Source: Seriola aureovittata | Lineage: Eukaryota; Chordata; Actinopteri; Carangiformes; Carangidae | Length of the DNA: 64,000 bases | Direction of reading: 5' to 3' | NCBI RefSeq assembly: GCF_021018895.1 | Contig: NC_079373.1 | Location: 14,666,501 to 14,730,500, forward strand | Shown: positions 12,679-27,004 of the stretch, piece after piece | Layout of the letters: each line of letters begins with the position of its first letter | Numbering within the stretch: the stretch's first letter is position 1 | Notes under the pieces: model-generated | Told to the model about the DNA's origin: nothing | Databases searched by the model: none | What the model saw: the letters and a program-made list of their open reading frames with translations, nothing else | Program-made: the position numbers and the translations under genes

Positions 12679-12682
12679 TAAA
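12677..12682 (+). terminator. lmf2 poly(A) signal overlapping the stop codon
   Basis: The sequence CTTTAATAAAG holds the TAA stop at 12676-12678 and a canonical AATAAA at 12677-12682. If used, the 3' UTR would be only about 20 nt. Alternative AATAAA signals lie near 13316-13326, beyond a (GT)52 tract. Confidence 0.5.
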
Positions 12683-13575
<893 letters not shown>

Positions 13576-16500
13576 TCACCACTTCAGTATTCCAGGACAG
13601 TACTTGTCGATCAGAGACTGGTAGTAGGGCTTCAGCTTGTCGACATCGGGAAGATCAGTGGTCTTTGTGTACAGGTCGAATTTACTGTGGAGAGGATGGA
13701 AGATGCAGCTTCAGGTCAAAATGGTGAGAAGGATAATGTGAATATGAAAGAAGAAGATATTCACTTGAACTCTTGGACCCAGGGCCGCGTACGCAGGTCT
13801 TTGTCATTGCACAGGTGCATGTAGTCTCCATGGGAGTGCCAGGGGTAGAACGAATGGAAGCGAATCATGTACAACCCCTGTAGAGAGGCAGAAAAAGATC
13901 AAGGTGTAGAAACATCTACATATCAAAGTGCCTGAATACTTATGTCAATGTGATATTTCAGTTTTTCCTTTTTAACAAATTAACTAAATTTCTAAAATTC
14001 CTTTTTTTGTCATTATGGAGTATTGGGTGTAGATTGATGAAGGAAAAAATTATTTTAAACAATTTTAGCTCAAGACTGCGGCATAACAAAATATGAAAAA
14101 ATCGAAGGGTTGCACTGTATCTGACCAGTCAAGACGTGAGGGATACTTATAACAGCTTTCACTCCTTCACATTTAACAATGATTATTTGTAATAACTTAC
14201 TCACCTCCTCTGGGATCGAGCAGTTGTTGAACTTCATAACTCTGTAGAGATACTCTAAAGGCAACAGTGCAGGGGTTCAGGCACTTCAATGGCAGTACAC
14301 AAATTATTTCAAAAGTAGTGATGGATGGATGGATGTGTGTGTGATGTGTTACAGCTGGGATTATTTGTGTGTGTGAATATGATGACCTCCCCTACCATCA
14401 TGGCCCCAGGACATGAGGACATTGTTGAGTCCACAGTTAGGTTCATAGATCCCATATTCTGTACTGAAGAGAGAGAGAAAAAAATCAATCGGCTCCCTGC
14501 ACATTAAAACAACATGGCTATTGTTTTCGCTAATAGTAGTGTAGCAGAGCAGATTTAATGACATTACATTCAAAGACAAAACGTCATTGTACTTTGTTCC
14601 ATTCATTAAAACTGGTGGATTATTGACTACACACATTAAATCCTGAAGTAAATTGGTTAGTAAAATGTTCAGGTCAAATTTGACATAAAGGAGGGTTAAA
14701 GAAGTGACTACTGTAAGGGATGGGGTGCATATTTAAATTAACCAGGATAACCAACAAAGAGAGCTTCACTCACAGATGTTGATAAACTAATATGAGAATA
14801 CCAACTTGTAGCTGGGGTTTTTGTCATCTGGATTATCCAGGAAGGTGTTGTCTCTGAACACGATTGAGTTTTGATGTTTGCATCCCACAGGGAAGGTGTC
14901 GCCCACTACAGCCCACTGTAGAGTACAGAGACACAAACAATTAATTATATCTATCATATATATGATATAAAGTTAGATGGTAATAATGCTAACCCCTTAT
15001 CAAAACATAGTTTAAATGTGCCTCGTATAAAGAGACAAAAAGATTGTAAAAAGAGTAATAAAAACAACTGAGATTATTGAGAAGGCTTGAAAATGCTTAG
15101 AAGAAGACAATAAAAATAAATCTAAAAAAGGGTGACATTAAGGTCAGAAATTGAACTATTCCTCAGTGAGGTTGTTCATGATGGAGCTTCAATACCATCT
15201 TTCCCTGGGTTGAACCTGTCTCCTACCTGGGGTTCATCCCAAAGAGCCATAATCTTCCCAACATCATGAATCAGACCCACCAACTGGAACCAGTCTGAGG
15301 ACGGACAGTAAATACAGATACAGTATTTACCAAACTTACAGTACAGCACGTATACGTGTGTTTCTGTTTCCCTGTATGGTACCTTTGTCTGGGTGTGCTT
15401 GGCGGATGCCCTCAGCAGTCTGGAAGGCGTGGAAGGAGTTGGGGAAGTCCACATCAGGATCAGACTCGTCCACCAGCTGGTCCAGAGACATGATGGCATC
15501 CATCATCCCCATCTGAGCGTGGTTGCAGCTGGTCCATTCAGAGTGCTGCAGGGAGGTAAGAGTCACATCATTACTGGGGAGGTGTTTGAATTGCTTAATG
15601 TTTACTCAAATGAGTCCCATCTACTGTATGTGTTTCTGAGAGTAACCATATGTGTGAACAGAAATAGAAGACTTGTGACCACATATTCTCTCTTTCAGTA
15701 GCACCAACATCTTCCAATATCCCACAAAGGCCTGAAAACAAACCCAGAGTAGGTCACCACAGCTGGATCTCCTTCAGGTCGCTTATATAAAACAGGAAAA
15801 TGTCCCTGTGTAACCTTTCGGAGATTTGAAATCAGGTCAATTAAACAACGTTTGTTCCAAACAGAACTTTAGCTTTCACTTCAGAGGACCAGATGACATT
15901 TGTTTGCTCAGTCTGACAGGATCACCCGCTCACTTCAGATTCGCTCACCTTATGCTTTACAAAGTCCAGGGTTTGGTTGGTGTGCATCAACTTATATGTG
16001 CTGAAGACACGGTCAATAAGGCTTCCAGTCTGAAAAACACATATATGATACATGCCAATACACTTACAGCAGCATTACACTTAACCTTGTTTTATAAAAT
16101 AAAGACCGTGTGAAATCAAAATGCATTTTTGCATAGGATGACATGAACTGCTTTTTTGTGCCACATATGACAACAGCCAACCAGTGATACTGGACGTCTG
16201 CAATGTCTGCATTACTGTCAAAACTTACTATGACTCAGTAATGTTTTGAAAATAAAATGAAATTTTGGTATATTGCAAAACTGTGGATCAGAGAAGGTAC
16301 ATCAGTGCAGGCTGAAGAGGTGAAGCAAAGCCCCCCTCTTTGTAGCTTTGACACTTATTTAATGTAGCATTAAATAAGTGTCATGTGCTGAAGATAGGCT
16401 TTGAATGCTTACCTCAAAGTTTCTGTATTCTTCCTTCTCTTTGTGTTCATTCTTCTCCAAATTTGGCCGATATGCCAGAGATGGGTCTGGACCCTGCATT

Positions 16501-16622
16501 TGAAATAACAACGAGAGCAGAAAACACCTTCAGGCTTTACATAGATGCATAACATAAATGCTTATACAATTATGAAAAAATTATTTCAAAAAATGTATCC
16601 ATACAATGCTGATGACCCTCAT
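13576..16622 (-). CDS. miox: Myo-inositol oxygenase
   Basis: MIOX oxidises myo-inositol to D-glucuronate with O2 at a mixed-valent di-iron centre, the first committed step of inositol catabolism, in the cytosol of kidney and, in fish, other osmoregulating tissues. Coding exons, 5' to 3', are 16622-16605, 16493-16413, 16029-15949, 15545-15383, 15294-15227, 14915-14806, 14463-14396, 14254-14205, 13877-13765 and 13684-13576. They total 861 nt (286 aa; human 285). All six iron ligands of the HD-domain fold are present: His99 (NSFHAFQTAEG), His124-Asp125 (LIHDVGK), His195 (MSWGHDEY), His221 (MIRFHSFYPWH) and Asp254 (KFDLYTK). The ends also match the family: MRVISIGPDPSLAYRPN at the start and DKYCPGILKW at the stop. 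The first exon encodes only six residues. Intron 8 carries a Tc1-type terminal-repeat copy. The protein looks intact and active. Confidence 0.97.
13925..14120. mobile_element. Tc1-like terminal-repeat copy (MITE or solo end) in a miox intron
   Basis: The segment contains CTGAATACTTATGTCAATGT, GTCATTATGGAGTATTGGGT and GTAGATTGATGAAGGAAAA, then GCGGCATAACAAAATATG. The same order of motifs forms the right end of the larger Tc1-like fossil at 18510-18675. No transposase sequence is present, so this is a deletion derivative or solo end. It lies between miox coding exons 8 and 9. Confidence 0.75.
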
Positions 16623-16686
16623 GGCTGACAGATGAAATCTTTGCAGCTGCTGTGTTGTCCTTTGGAGCTGACTGCACGCTTCCCTG

Positions 16687-16699
16687 CCCATATATACCC
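16687..16699 (-). promoter_or_regulatory. TATA box of miox
   Basis: On the minus strand the sequence GGGTATATATGGG lies about 70 bases upstream of the miox ATG at 16622. A start about 30 bases downstream of it would give a 5' UTR of roughly 40 nt. This fits a tissue-restricted gene with a TATA promoter. The assignment is inferred from position and consensus. Confidence 0.5.
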
Positions 16700-16825
16700 T
16701 GCCGGTTTAAACAATAATGTTTTTGACCTGGACTGTAGGCGTACGTACAGGGTACACCAATGTCCAGTCACACTTTAACCAAACCTCACCTAATGGGGTA
16801 CACTGTGTTCAACCTTGGCTTTGAG

Positions 16826-16849
16826 TATGTGTGTGTGTGTTTGTGTGTT

Positions 16850-16944
<95 letters not shown>
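16826..16944 (+). repeat. (GT)n microsatellite, about 120 bp
   Basis: A slightly interrupted GTGTTTGTGTG start leads into a pure (GT)n run, about 200 bases upstream of miox. An (ATT)n run follows at 17085-17117. Confidence 0.9.
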
Positions 16945-16946
<2 letters not shown>

Positions 16947-17082
16947 ATCCCAGGAAGAGTTTTTTTTAATAATCAACAGGTTTTCTGTTTGTACTGATGT
17001 AGAATGACTCAGTAGTTCTTTGTTTCATACTTTAATTGATAATTTTAACCATATCATATATTTTATTATTAATGTTATTGAA

Positions 17083-17116
<34 letters not shown>

Positions 17117-17249
17117 GAAAAAAGCACTTTTACACTATTTCTTCAAAACCTGTGTACTTGTCACATACAGTTTGTTAAGTACACCTGTTATCTATATTTT
17201 GACCTATATGTACTGTATATCTACACACATGAAAAGTAAATGAGACAAA

Positions 17250-18675
17250 CAGTGCGTTCAGCAAGTGTTCAGACCCCTTCAATTTTTTTCACATTTTGTT
17301 ATTTTGTATGTTGCAGCCTTATGCTGAAATAGATTTAAAAAAAGGTTCCCTCATCAATCTACACTCAATGCCCCATAATGACAAAGTGAATATAGCAGTG
17401 TGAAATATCACATTGACATAAAGTCTTCTGGGTATGAAGTGTGAAGCTTTGCACACCTGGATTTGAAGACTTTCTGCCATTCTTCTCTGTAGATCCTCTC
17501 AGGCTCTGTCAGGTTGGACGAGGATTACTGGTGGACAGCCAGTTTCAGGTCTCTCCAGGGATGTTTGATTGAAATCAAGTCAAGGCTGGGTCACTCAAGG
17601 TCATTCACAGCGTTGGCCCGAAGCCACTCCTGCGTTGTCTTGGCTGTGTGCATAGGGTCATTGTCCTGTTGGAAGGTGAAGCTTTGGCCCAGTCTGAGGT
17701 CCTGAGCTCTGGACCAGATTTTAATTAAGGATCTCTCTGTACTGTGCTCCATTCAGTTTTCCCTAAAACCCAACTGGTCTCCCAGTCCCTGCTGCTGAAA
17801 AACACCCCCACAACATGATGCTGCCACCACCAAGCTTCAGTGCTGGGATGGTGTTGGGCAGGTGTTGGGCAGGTGATGAGCGCTGCCTGGTTTCCTCCAG
17901 ACATAATGCTTAGAATTGAGGCCAAATAGTTCAGTCTTGGTTTCATCATATCAGAGAATCTTGTTTCTTACAATCTGAGACTCTTTGAGTTGCTTTTTTT
18001 TGCAAACTGTCACTGAGGAGAGGCTTCGTCTGGCCGCTCTCTCTCTGCCATAAAGCCCAGATCAGTGGAGAGCTACAGTGATGGGTTTCTTTCTGGATGT
18101 TTTTCCCATCTCCACACAGGATCTCTGGAGCTCAGCCAGAGTGACCATTGGGTTTTTGGTCACCTATCCTACCAATGCCCTTCTTCCCCAATTGCTCAGT
18201 TTGGTTTGGTGGCCAGCTCTATACAGAGTCCTGGTTGCTCCAAACGTCTTCCATTTAAGAAATATGGAGGTCACTGTGCTCTTGGGAACCTTCAATGCAG
18301 AAGAAATGTTCCTCAGATCTGCAGGCAGTTCCTTCCTCCTCATGGCTTGGTTTTTGCTGTGATATGCATTGTCAGCTGTGAGACCTGATATAGATACGTG
18401 TGTGCCTTCCAAATCAGGTCCCATCAGTTGCATTTACCAAAATCAAGGTGAAGAAACATCTCAAAGATAATGAAGAGAAATAGGAGGCAAGTGTCATAAC
18501 AAAAAGGTCTGAATACTTATGTCAATGTGATATTTCAGTTTTTCCTTTTTTATAAATTTGCAAATAAAAAAAAAAAAGAAATCTACTTCGTCATTATGGG
18601 GTATTGTGTGTAGATTGATGAGGGAAAATCATTTTTATTTATTTGAGCATAAGGCTGCAACATAACAAAACATCT
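17250..18675 (-). mobile_element. Degenerate Tc1/mariner-type transposon
   Basis: The element begins CAGTGCGTTCAGCAAGTGTT and has inverted ends. The left end reads GCAGCCTTATGCTGAAATAG...CATCAATCTACACTCAATGCC; the right end is the reverse complement with the same motifs (GTCATTATGGGGTATTGTGT, GTAGATTGATGAGGGAAAA). The minus strand carries transposase remnants. Around 18433-18164 is the helix-turn-helix DNA-binding region (KSTVTSIFLKWKTFGATRTL). Around 17950-17560 is the catalytic region ([20 protein letters not shown], then a GGG-x-MLWG-like block). Frameshifts and stops break it, so no functional transposase is encoded. The outermost bases of the right end look truncated. It lies upstream of miox and downstream of adm2. 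Confidence 0.88.
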
Positions 18676-18825
18676 GTACATAGAACAAAATCAAATAAAA
18701 GGAGTCTTGCGTTCATGGATACACATATCTGGGTATCGACCACATTGTATAAAACAAACAACAGGAATTGACTGATGATTTCTCAGTATCAAATTTCCTG
18801 GTTTACTGTCAGTTGGATCAAAGAC

Positions 18826-18839
18826 ACGCACACACGCAC

Positions 18840-18884
<45 letters not shown>
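18826..18884 (+). repeat. (CA)n microsatellite with CACACG variants
   Basis: An imperfect start of CACACGCACA gives way to a pure (CA)n run. The track has no coding meaning. Confidence 0.9.
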
Positions 18885-18890
<6 letters not shown>

Positions 18891-20433
18891 TTGCTGAGCA
18901 GTCCTGACAGTCCTCCCAATTTGTTGTTGATTCCTGCCAGTCGTCTATAGCCACCAGACGCTCTGTTTGGCATCAGTCCCAGCAGGCCACCAGGTGTCCC
19001 TCTCACACACTTTGGACTGAATGTATGAATGAGAAGAAAGTCTTCATAATATCTGCTTCAGCGCACAGTAAACAATGTACATTGGACTTTTAATGTGATG
19101 TGATATTTCGTGGATTGGTGCAGGATTTGAGAGAATTTTACTTTCGGCTTGCAACCATACCCTTGCCCTTTGAGAGGTCATCGCCTGGATACACACACAG
19201 CGACAAAGTGTTTTGCATCATATTTTCTTGTTTTTCTGTCCCTGTGAAAAGTGTAACACAAGAAAATAAAAAATGAACAGCAAGAACTATTTACAAAGCT
19301 GAAAAATCACTACGTCTGTGTTCACACACACCAGACAAATGAAGAAAAGCTCCTGAACTTTCAAAAGATTTATGTTTGTTCAGGCCGGGGTTGTGACTAT
19401 GGGTGGTGGAGGCTTGGTCCAACCTGAAATCTGATTGGCCACCTTAAAAGCTGCCCCAAAATCCTAGGTTATTGTCTGATTGCAGTAAAGTTAGTAGCAC
19501 AACAAGCCATGTTTTTAAGTTAAAGGAGAAAGCTTTACATCAAAGTCTCTTTACAGGTCTTGGGTATACAACTGCATATGTGAAAAAAAGTTGTACAAAC
19601 CTTGTTGAGGCTTTAGACAAGCTGTGTGAAATCTGATAAATTGCCTCAATTGATCTTTCTTAAGTCTTTGGGTGCTGGTTTTGGTCTGAAGTCTACAAGT
19701 TTGAAAATGAAAAGATCTGCAGGTGTGGAGTTAGAAAGAAGGGAGCTTCATTGTAGCCCACTCCTCATCTCTGCTTGGGGCTAGTGGCTCCAGGCCACAT
19801 TAGCTGCTACTAGTATAACATACCATGTCCGGGAAAAATGTCAGTAGTTGAGTTGCATTGTGGGTGATGTAGGCGCCAGGTGTTAGCAAGGAAGAAGAAT
19901 GTGTGGAATAAAAAAGACATCATCCCTGGTTCTGCTATATCGATTTCATGAACCTGACTTTGAGGCCAGCTGCCATTCATTGGAATAAATTGAAATCCAA
20001 AAATGCCTTTTGCAGTTTTGATTCGCTGCTTAGTTCTGTCAGTCAGTGGAGAAAATGTCTCACATTTACCAAGTGTGACACCCTGAAACTATTGTTTGAC
20101 ATGTCTTTTTGATTTATCAATCAATCAGTGTGTCATGTTAATTGAATTTTAATTCTAATATTACAAGGTTAAAATATTTCTTACTAAATGGTTAAAGGAA
20201 AATGTGTTGTACACTGTTAACTGAAGTTAAAGGTCTTTTGTACTGAACTGTGAGCATTGTCATTTTTGAAAAGGAGAATGGTGTTTAGGGCTGTTCATAT
20301 GGGACACACACACACAGACAAAAGAGAGAGAGAGAGTCACATACAGATATGTAATGTCATAGTGAACTTGACCTGTGGCATTGGTTTGGACTATTCACTT
20401 CCTGTACTTTACTCTCAAGGGCCTCCTAATGTC

Positions 20434-20525
<92 letters not shown>

Positions 20526-21557
20526 CATTAGCCCAGATTAACAATCATTATCACTAACATGGTGTGAGACAAATTTTCCAGTCATAAACTATGTGAGCAG
20601 TGATTTAAAAAAAAAGGTCAACCTTGCACCTCAGACTGCTTTTAGATAAAACATAAAATACATGGGAAAGTTTGACTGAAGTTTTATTACAACGCTGCTG
20701 TTGTAAAAACAAAGTATTAGATGAAAGCATCACAGAGGGTTTACAGAAGGACACTTGTACCTTGAAGGGGCTCTCACATGAACATGAAGATTTAGTAAAG
20801 TGGAATATTTACAGCAAAATGGTTTCATTAATTTAAAAGTAAATAACACATTTTAAAATTCAAGTCATAATGAATATAAAGGAGGATAAAGTGCTTTCAT
20901 GCATTCATATCAACATTTGACCTGTAAGAGCACCTACTGAAACTGGAGCTATGCTGAGCTTACACAAACATAGAAAAGCAGAAGACTATAAAGCTTTAAA
21001 TATCACTTTGATAGTCAATATTCACTGTGATGCTTAATTTGGACAGGTGAAAGGCAGAGGACTATAAGGCTTTACAAATGATTAACTCAATTAAGGCTCA
21101 AAAACACAATGTATACTGGCAAAATTAAACATAACGCAAAATCGATTTACACTTCACAGGTAAAAAGCACCCTATAGCATAGCTGTCCTCTCTCTGGTTT
21201 ACTTGCTAAGACACTGGAGACAAGCTGTCCGTTAAGAAGTGCACAGACAGATCATGGATTAGGGTTAGCGGTTATTTTGGCTGATTGTGCACACTGTGGG
21301 GTTTTGGGTGAAGGGTTAATTGGGTTTGATTGGAGGTTATTTTTGGTTTCTGTTTGCACCAAAGTAAAGCTACTTGTTCGCAGAGGGAGATGAAGGTGCT
21401 TTTGAGAGGCAGGCTGGATTAGCTCGGAGCTCAGGTAAGTTCAGATCAGCAGGATCACCACTGATGACGATAGCAGACATTAGTCGGGTAGGCTAGTTTG
21501 ACTGAGGACTCTCTTGTTCACAGTTTTCCTTCCACATAATATACTCTCTAAATGGTT
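18885..21557. other. Intergenic region between the Tc1 fossil and adm2
   Basis: No conserved exon, RNA gene or named repeat was recognised, apart from a (GT)n microsatellite with one GC interruption at 20437-20522. The right end, up to about 21558, may border the adm2 3' UTR. Confidence 0.6.
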
Positions 21558-21563
21558 TTTATT
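21558..21563 (-). terminator. Candidate adm2 poly(A) signal
   Basis: TTTATT on the plus strand is AATAAA on the minus strand, about 310 bases after the adm2 stop. It is the nearest canonical signal I saw; usage is inferred. Confidence 0.4.
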
Positions 21564-21869
21564 ATATAAATGCCAAAACACCAATGACTCTAGTGTCACT
21601 GAAGTAAACTGGTGGTGGCCAGCACAAAATGCCATAATGTTCAATGATGAAGGAATTCTGGTTTATCGTAACACATATTTGTAGTGTTGACCATCATACC
21701 TATAGGTTATGATTGTACCCATCTAAATAATTGCTGAGATCTGGGAACAGTCTGACTTCAAAGCCTTATTTCTGGCCCTAATCGTGTCAATGATGCAACA
21801 AAGAACCTGGGTTACTAACTTGCCAACATGTGTCAATAAAGGCGTCTGTGCTGGATTTGAGGTGTGGTT

Positions 21870-24424
21870 TTAGCCGTAACTGTGAGGACTGCGAGGATTA
21901 ATGGGGGAGGAGTCCTCCCTCCCGCTCTGTCCAATCAGCTGGTAGAGACGGTGGCTGAGGTTCTGAACCTGACAAGTGCCCAGGACACACCCCACCCTCA
22001 TCAAGTGGCTGTGGCCCCTCCCACCGCCAATGATGGCATGACGACGAACCCGTGACCCACGCTGCCAGGCCGGTGCTTCCCGCCGCATTCTGTTGCTTTG
22101 GTCAAGCAACGGGTCAGACAACCTTGGCGGGGGCTCTTTGTGCAGCAGGGCCCTCCAGATGATATTTCTGTCTCCCTGGGTGATGTGGTTGTCAGTGGCA
22201 ACAGTGAGATCAGACACAATAGGCATGATGGTGGTGTGAGAAGACTTTGGGTATTTGTATGTTCTGGATAAACTCAACCTGTGATACAGAGAAGGAGAGA
22301 GAAACAGTTTAGATGCAATGCAAAAGCAGTACAACAAACACACACACACACACACACACACATACAGCGCATTCGCATATGATGCTGGGCAGTCATGCGC
22401 GTGTCACCTGCTTAGGTTTCTGAGAGAAACTGGATCGCTACAACAAGATGAAATGCCTCTTGGGGAGTCAGGCTTATACTGCAGGAATGTCCACTGGACT
22501 CAATCTGTGGCCTCTCCTTTTTTTTTTCAAGGGACCAAAAAGAGAAAGAGTGGATTGAAAGAGAAAGTGAGAAGGACAGATAGAAGGAGAGATAGACAGA
22601 GGGTGGTGAGCAGGTGGGTGTCCACTTCTGTAGCTGACTTATCCAGCTGCACTGTCTCTGTGTCTGATAGTGTGTCTGTTGTTCATTATAATGTACCAGC
22701 TTGCCTTACACTTACGATTGCACTGTCTATGCGTGATCTGTCAGTCTCTGCCTATTTGGGGACAAGCAGACTCTATCTACAGAAAGCTGGCGGTACCTAC
22801 TATGGTATATTTAACACTTCAGAATACCTGGGACCATATGATGTGAGTCCAGCAAAATGAGCTCACTTTGTGGGTCTATGTGATACTTTACAAAGTGGCA
22901 AACAACATCATACACTTTTTGGTTGTACAAACATAAGTGCACTGAGACTGTCCTGTAAAAAACGACAGCATGGATCAAGGTTAGCAGCTTATTTCAATGC
23001 ATACAAACGTTTATTGTTAGGTAACCTCTACTGGCTGTAGCAATTGTGAGTGGAGCACAGGAGGGAAGTCAGATGACATAGTATATAGAGCAACAAAGTC
23101 TGCATTAGGAACAGGAGGTTGGGGTGGATGGATGGGTCGACAAAACACAGGACATTTACGCAGGAGACTGTTGTTCGTTTCACGTGTGAACATTCTTTCC
23201 ATCCATGACCGTTTCACAACCATAAACACGTTTATTATAGTAGCCATGATAACAAATGTCCTCTAATCTTTAGGAAGTACTTATTTTAACCCAAACCACA
23301 ATCGTTTCCTAACCCTTATCAAACCGTGACCGTTCCCCCACGTTGGGCGGAAACACTATTTCATATTAATGATAATGTTGCTCCATAACTGTTGGATGTG
23401 TCAATAGCAACTCTTTGTGGACAAGGCTGCCACTTCAGCTCAAAAGGTTATATGTCAATGTTATTTTGTTACAGCAAAACTAACACATTTGGTTAGTTGA
23501 TGATTTTCATATGTTGCAGTTGAGGGATTGGATCGTCAATTTGGATTTTGTGTTAAAATGTAAGCACATGCAAGCAATAACAATCAGTCAGTCAAAATAT
23601 TCAGTCTAATCCCAACTGTCTTTTAAGTGTTCAGAAACATTTGCAGTAGCTTTTAAAGTAAAGAGGAACTTCTAACTTGAGGTGCTATCTCAGACAATGT
23701 TGATGCTAATCATGTGTTCAGCTGAGATCCCCCAATATTTTGCAAACAACTCGAATCTATGCCACCAGTTTTTATTTCTACTCTTGATAAACAGCTATGG
23801 TAAACACATCCCAGACCTATGTATGTATTGAATGCACTGAAATAAAACTGACATTGATCCTCTCATCTGAAAAAGTATATCCCCTAAAAAAGTGTTTTCT
23901 TGAAAAATTGAGACAACTGAGTACTGCTTACTCATCTTAACGTGGACCTACAAAATGCAGTTAAAGATTGACAAGCTGTTTCTTGTACATGTCTCTTAAT
24001 GAATAATTGAAATTTTAAACACTTTAAACAGTCTAAAATGCCCATTAGTGACCCCTAGAGGTTGTTGTTGCACCTACCCAGACCAAAGTGGCTTAAACTG
24101 ACTGTGTCAACAACCAACTGACATAAGCATGCCATCCATCCCATCACCAACCTAGCTAAAAAATAACATTTCCCATTAATCACTAACAGTGTCTGAGCTG
24201 ACGAATCTTACAACAGGGGAGGGAGAAGCAGAAGGGGAGAGCGACAACCACGGAGCACAATGTGGTTGGTGGTAAGAGGCTCCACTTCCACTCCTCTTGA
24301 GTTTGTTTTAAGTACTTTCTTTAAGTATCTCCCCGCTGTCTAGCCTCTTTTTTTTCTCGCGGTGTCAAAATACCTTTTTTCGTTTTCATTCATCCCTTGT
24401 CTCTCTCTCTCTTTCTCTCTCTCC

Positions 24425-24459
<35 letters not shown>

Positions 24460-24993
24460 GCTCTCTCTCTCTCGCTCTACATTCAAGAGTTCAACTGCTG
24501 GACAGAGTCAGTCAGACATTACACAATACTTGGTATAGATAATGTAAAGTAGCACGGGACAAAGGGCACTCGGCGCACTACACGTTACACTAAGTGTAGC
24601 ATGTTAAATGATAATCTGTTTTTTTTTTTTTTTACAATGCTCACAGAATCAAGTGAATCTATCTGAAAAAAGCCTTCACTTAGCACAAGTATATTCATCT
24701 CCTGACATAACTGCCAACAGCGTCTACATGATGTCCTGCAAAACAGAAAATCACTTTGTGTGTGTGTGTGTGTGTGTGTGTGTTTGTGTGTTTGTGTGTC
24801 TGCGCACGCAACTCCCATATCCCTCTGTTGGCTATTCATGAGAAACAAAAAATAAAGGGATGGAGCGGGATAATGTTTGTGTTTGTTTGGTGTGAGAAGT
24901 GGGCCAGAACACCATATGATCTTTATCCTGTAACTGATCCTGACTGGTATTCTGATCACTCTTCTGGCTGGACACCTTGGGCTCTTACTGCCA

Positions 24994-25042
<49 letters not shown>

Positions 25043-25060
25043 TGCATGCACGCACACACA

Positions 25061-25124
<64 letters not shown>

Positions 25125-25489
25125 TCATTCACTCACCCCACTCCATGACCAACTCACTATTGTGAGTTATACCAGTGACTGAAAGCTTTTGAGATCGCCC
25201 AACTCTATTAGCTTTGTATTGTTTAAATGGATGCTGAATTCTAGCAGCACTGGACCGAAGTCCCACACACACAAACACACATGCACACACACACTGGCAA
25301 AATGTTGGTTGGCATGTCATTACTGAACACAAACGTGCAAGTGACATGTGACTGCCTGGCCACAAACAAGATTTACCAACACAAAAAGATGCTCATTCAT
25401 ATGTGCAAACACTTACTTACAATGTACGCTCCATGTGTGCATGCTCACACCTAGAGTAGGTGCACTCATCCACTGTCTCTATCTCTCTC

Positions 25490-25538
<49 letters not shown>

Positions 25539-26767
25539 GTTAAATGGCTACCTGTGGTGAGGTTTAAAACACAGTTGTCTCTGAAGGGAAAGGCAGTTGG
25601 CACTGAGGTGCCTCCCAGTGCAAGGATATCTAAGCCTATCATATCAATGGAATTATACAAATTATATTTCAATATTATTTACTCAAAATAAAAGAGAGAA
25701 AAGCTGTTAATAAACTGTAATCAGATTCTCATGTGCATTAATATTTTTTAATCATTTTGGGGCCATTTTCCATAAATTGATTTTTGTGGCCATTCAGGAG
25801 CATCTGACACAAGCACCAGTAAGCAATTATCACCTTTCAAGTTGATATTGAGATGATGATTCTTAGTGAACACTTTACCTAATTCACATACAGCAGATAC
25901 AGAGATACATTAGCATTCATTTGTTTTTGGACACCTGATGAATGTAAGTTGAAGTTCACTCTCCTTTTTTGTTCTATTTTGCTCTCCACCAACTTCTGAA
26001 AGAAATATTTGAACTGCTAAACGCTCTGCTACGTTCACCAACTCATTGCTAACTTTGTCTGTGTGCCATGTGGGGGTGGGCAGGTGTAGTGGGTTTATCC
26101 AAGTGTTTCTGCTGAAATCAGCTGCCTTCTGCTTGAACTGACAGTGAGACTGAGAGTGGTGATATAGAACTAAACAGGTATTGTGTTGTAAAACCAAGAC
26201 AATGAACTGAAAGACACCAAAACCCCTTTCATACACAAAGTTCATCCTTGATCTTGAAAATTGCAGTTGAGAAAAATTTAGCTGATGTGGAGTTTTTCAT
26301 CACATCACATAAATCTTGACATCTGACATACAGTTTTTCCTTAAAGTGCAAAGAGGCATAAAAATTTGAACATCCACAAATCCATGAACAAGCTGAATCT
26401 GCTGAGGAAGATGGTGTGGTACAAATTCAAGAGCAGCTAGTAAATAGACCTAGTGGTGTGATTGTTTTATCAGCTACATTAATATTCACTGTCACTGCCA
26501 TGAAGATCTTAGGTATTCACTGTTTTTTTTGACAATACTGATAAACTGATGTCAGCCTATTTGTTACTCTCCACCAGAGTAAAATTCTCTATTTCAATGA
26601 CGTTCATACACTGATGTTTACAGGTGTTTCTTCACATGCAGGATCCTCCTTGTCTGAAATGGCCGAACATGAAAACAGTTTGTAAGCAACACTGCATGAT
26701 TGATCGCAGAATGAGTTGAGGTGAACACCATTTTGTGCTCTCCAGTATGACCTCTCTCGCTCTCTCT

Positions 26768-26803
<36 letters not shown>

Positions 26804-26941
26804 ACCATTGCATGGCAGTCCAGGTTGTGAACCTGTGGAGAGCCTGAGAGCAAAAGGAGCTTCTTCAACATTCCTCCCAAGTTAGAGCACAGCATGAGGT
26901 TCTTCACAGAGGAACTCAAAACACACATGCACACGCACACG

Positions 26942-27004
<63 letters not shown>

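Noticed and set aside
17560..18433. Functional Tc1 transposase
   Set aside because: Matches to the DNA-binding and catalytic parts lie in different frames with stops between them; the element is a fossil.
22318..22860. Plus-strand ORF of 180 codons opposite the adm2 intron and exon edge
   Set aside because: It starts in a CA repeat, has no recognisable domain, and lies antisense in an intron; the length is plausible by chance.
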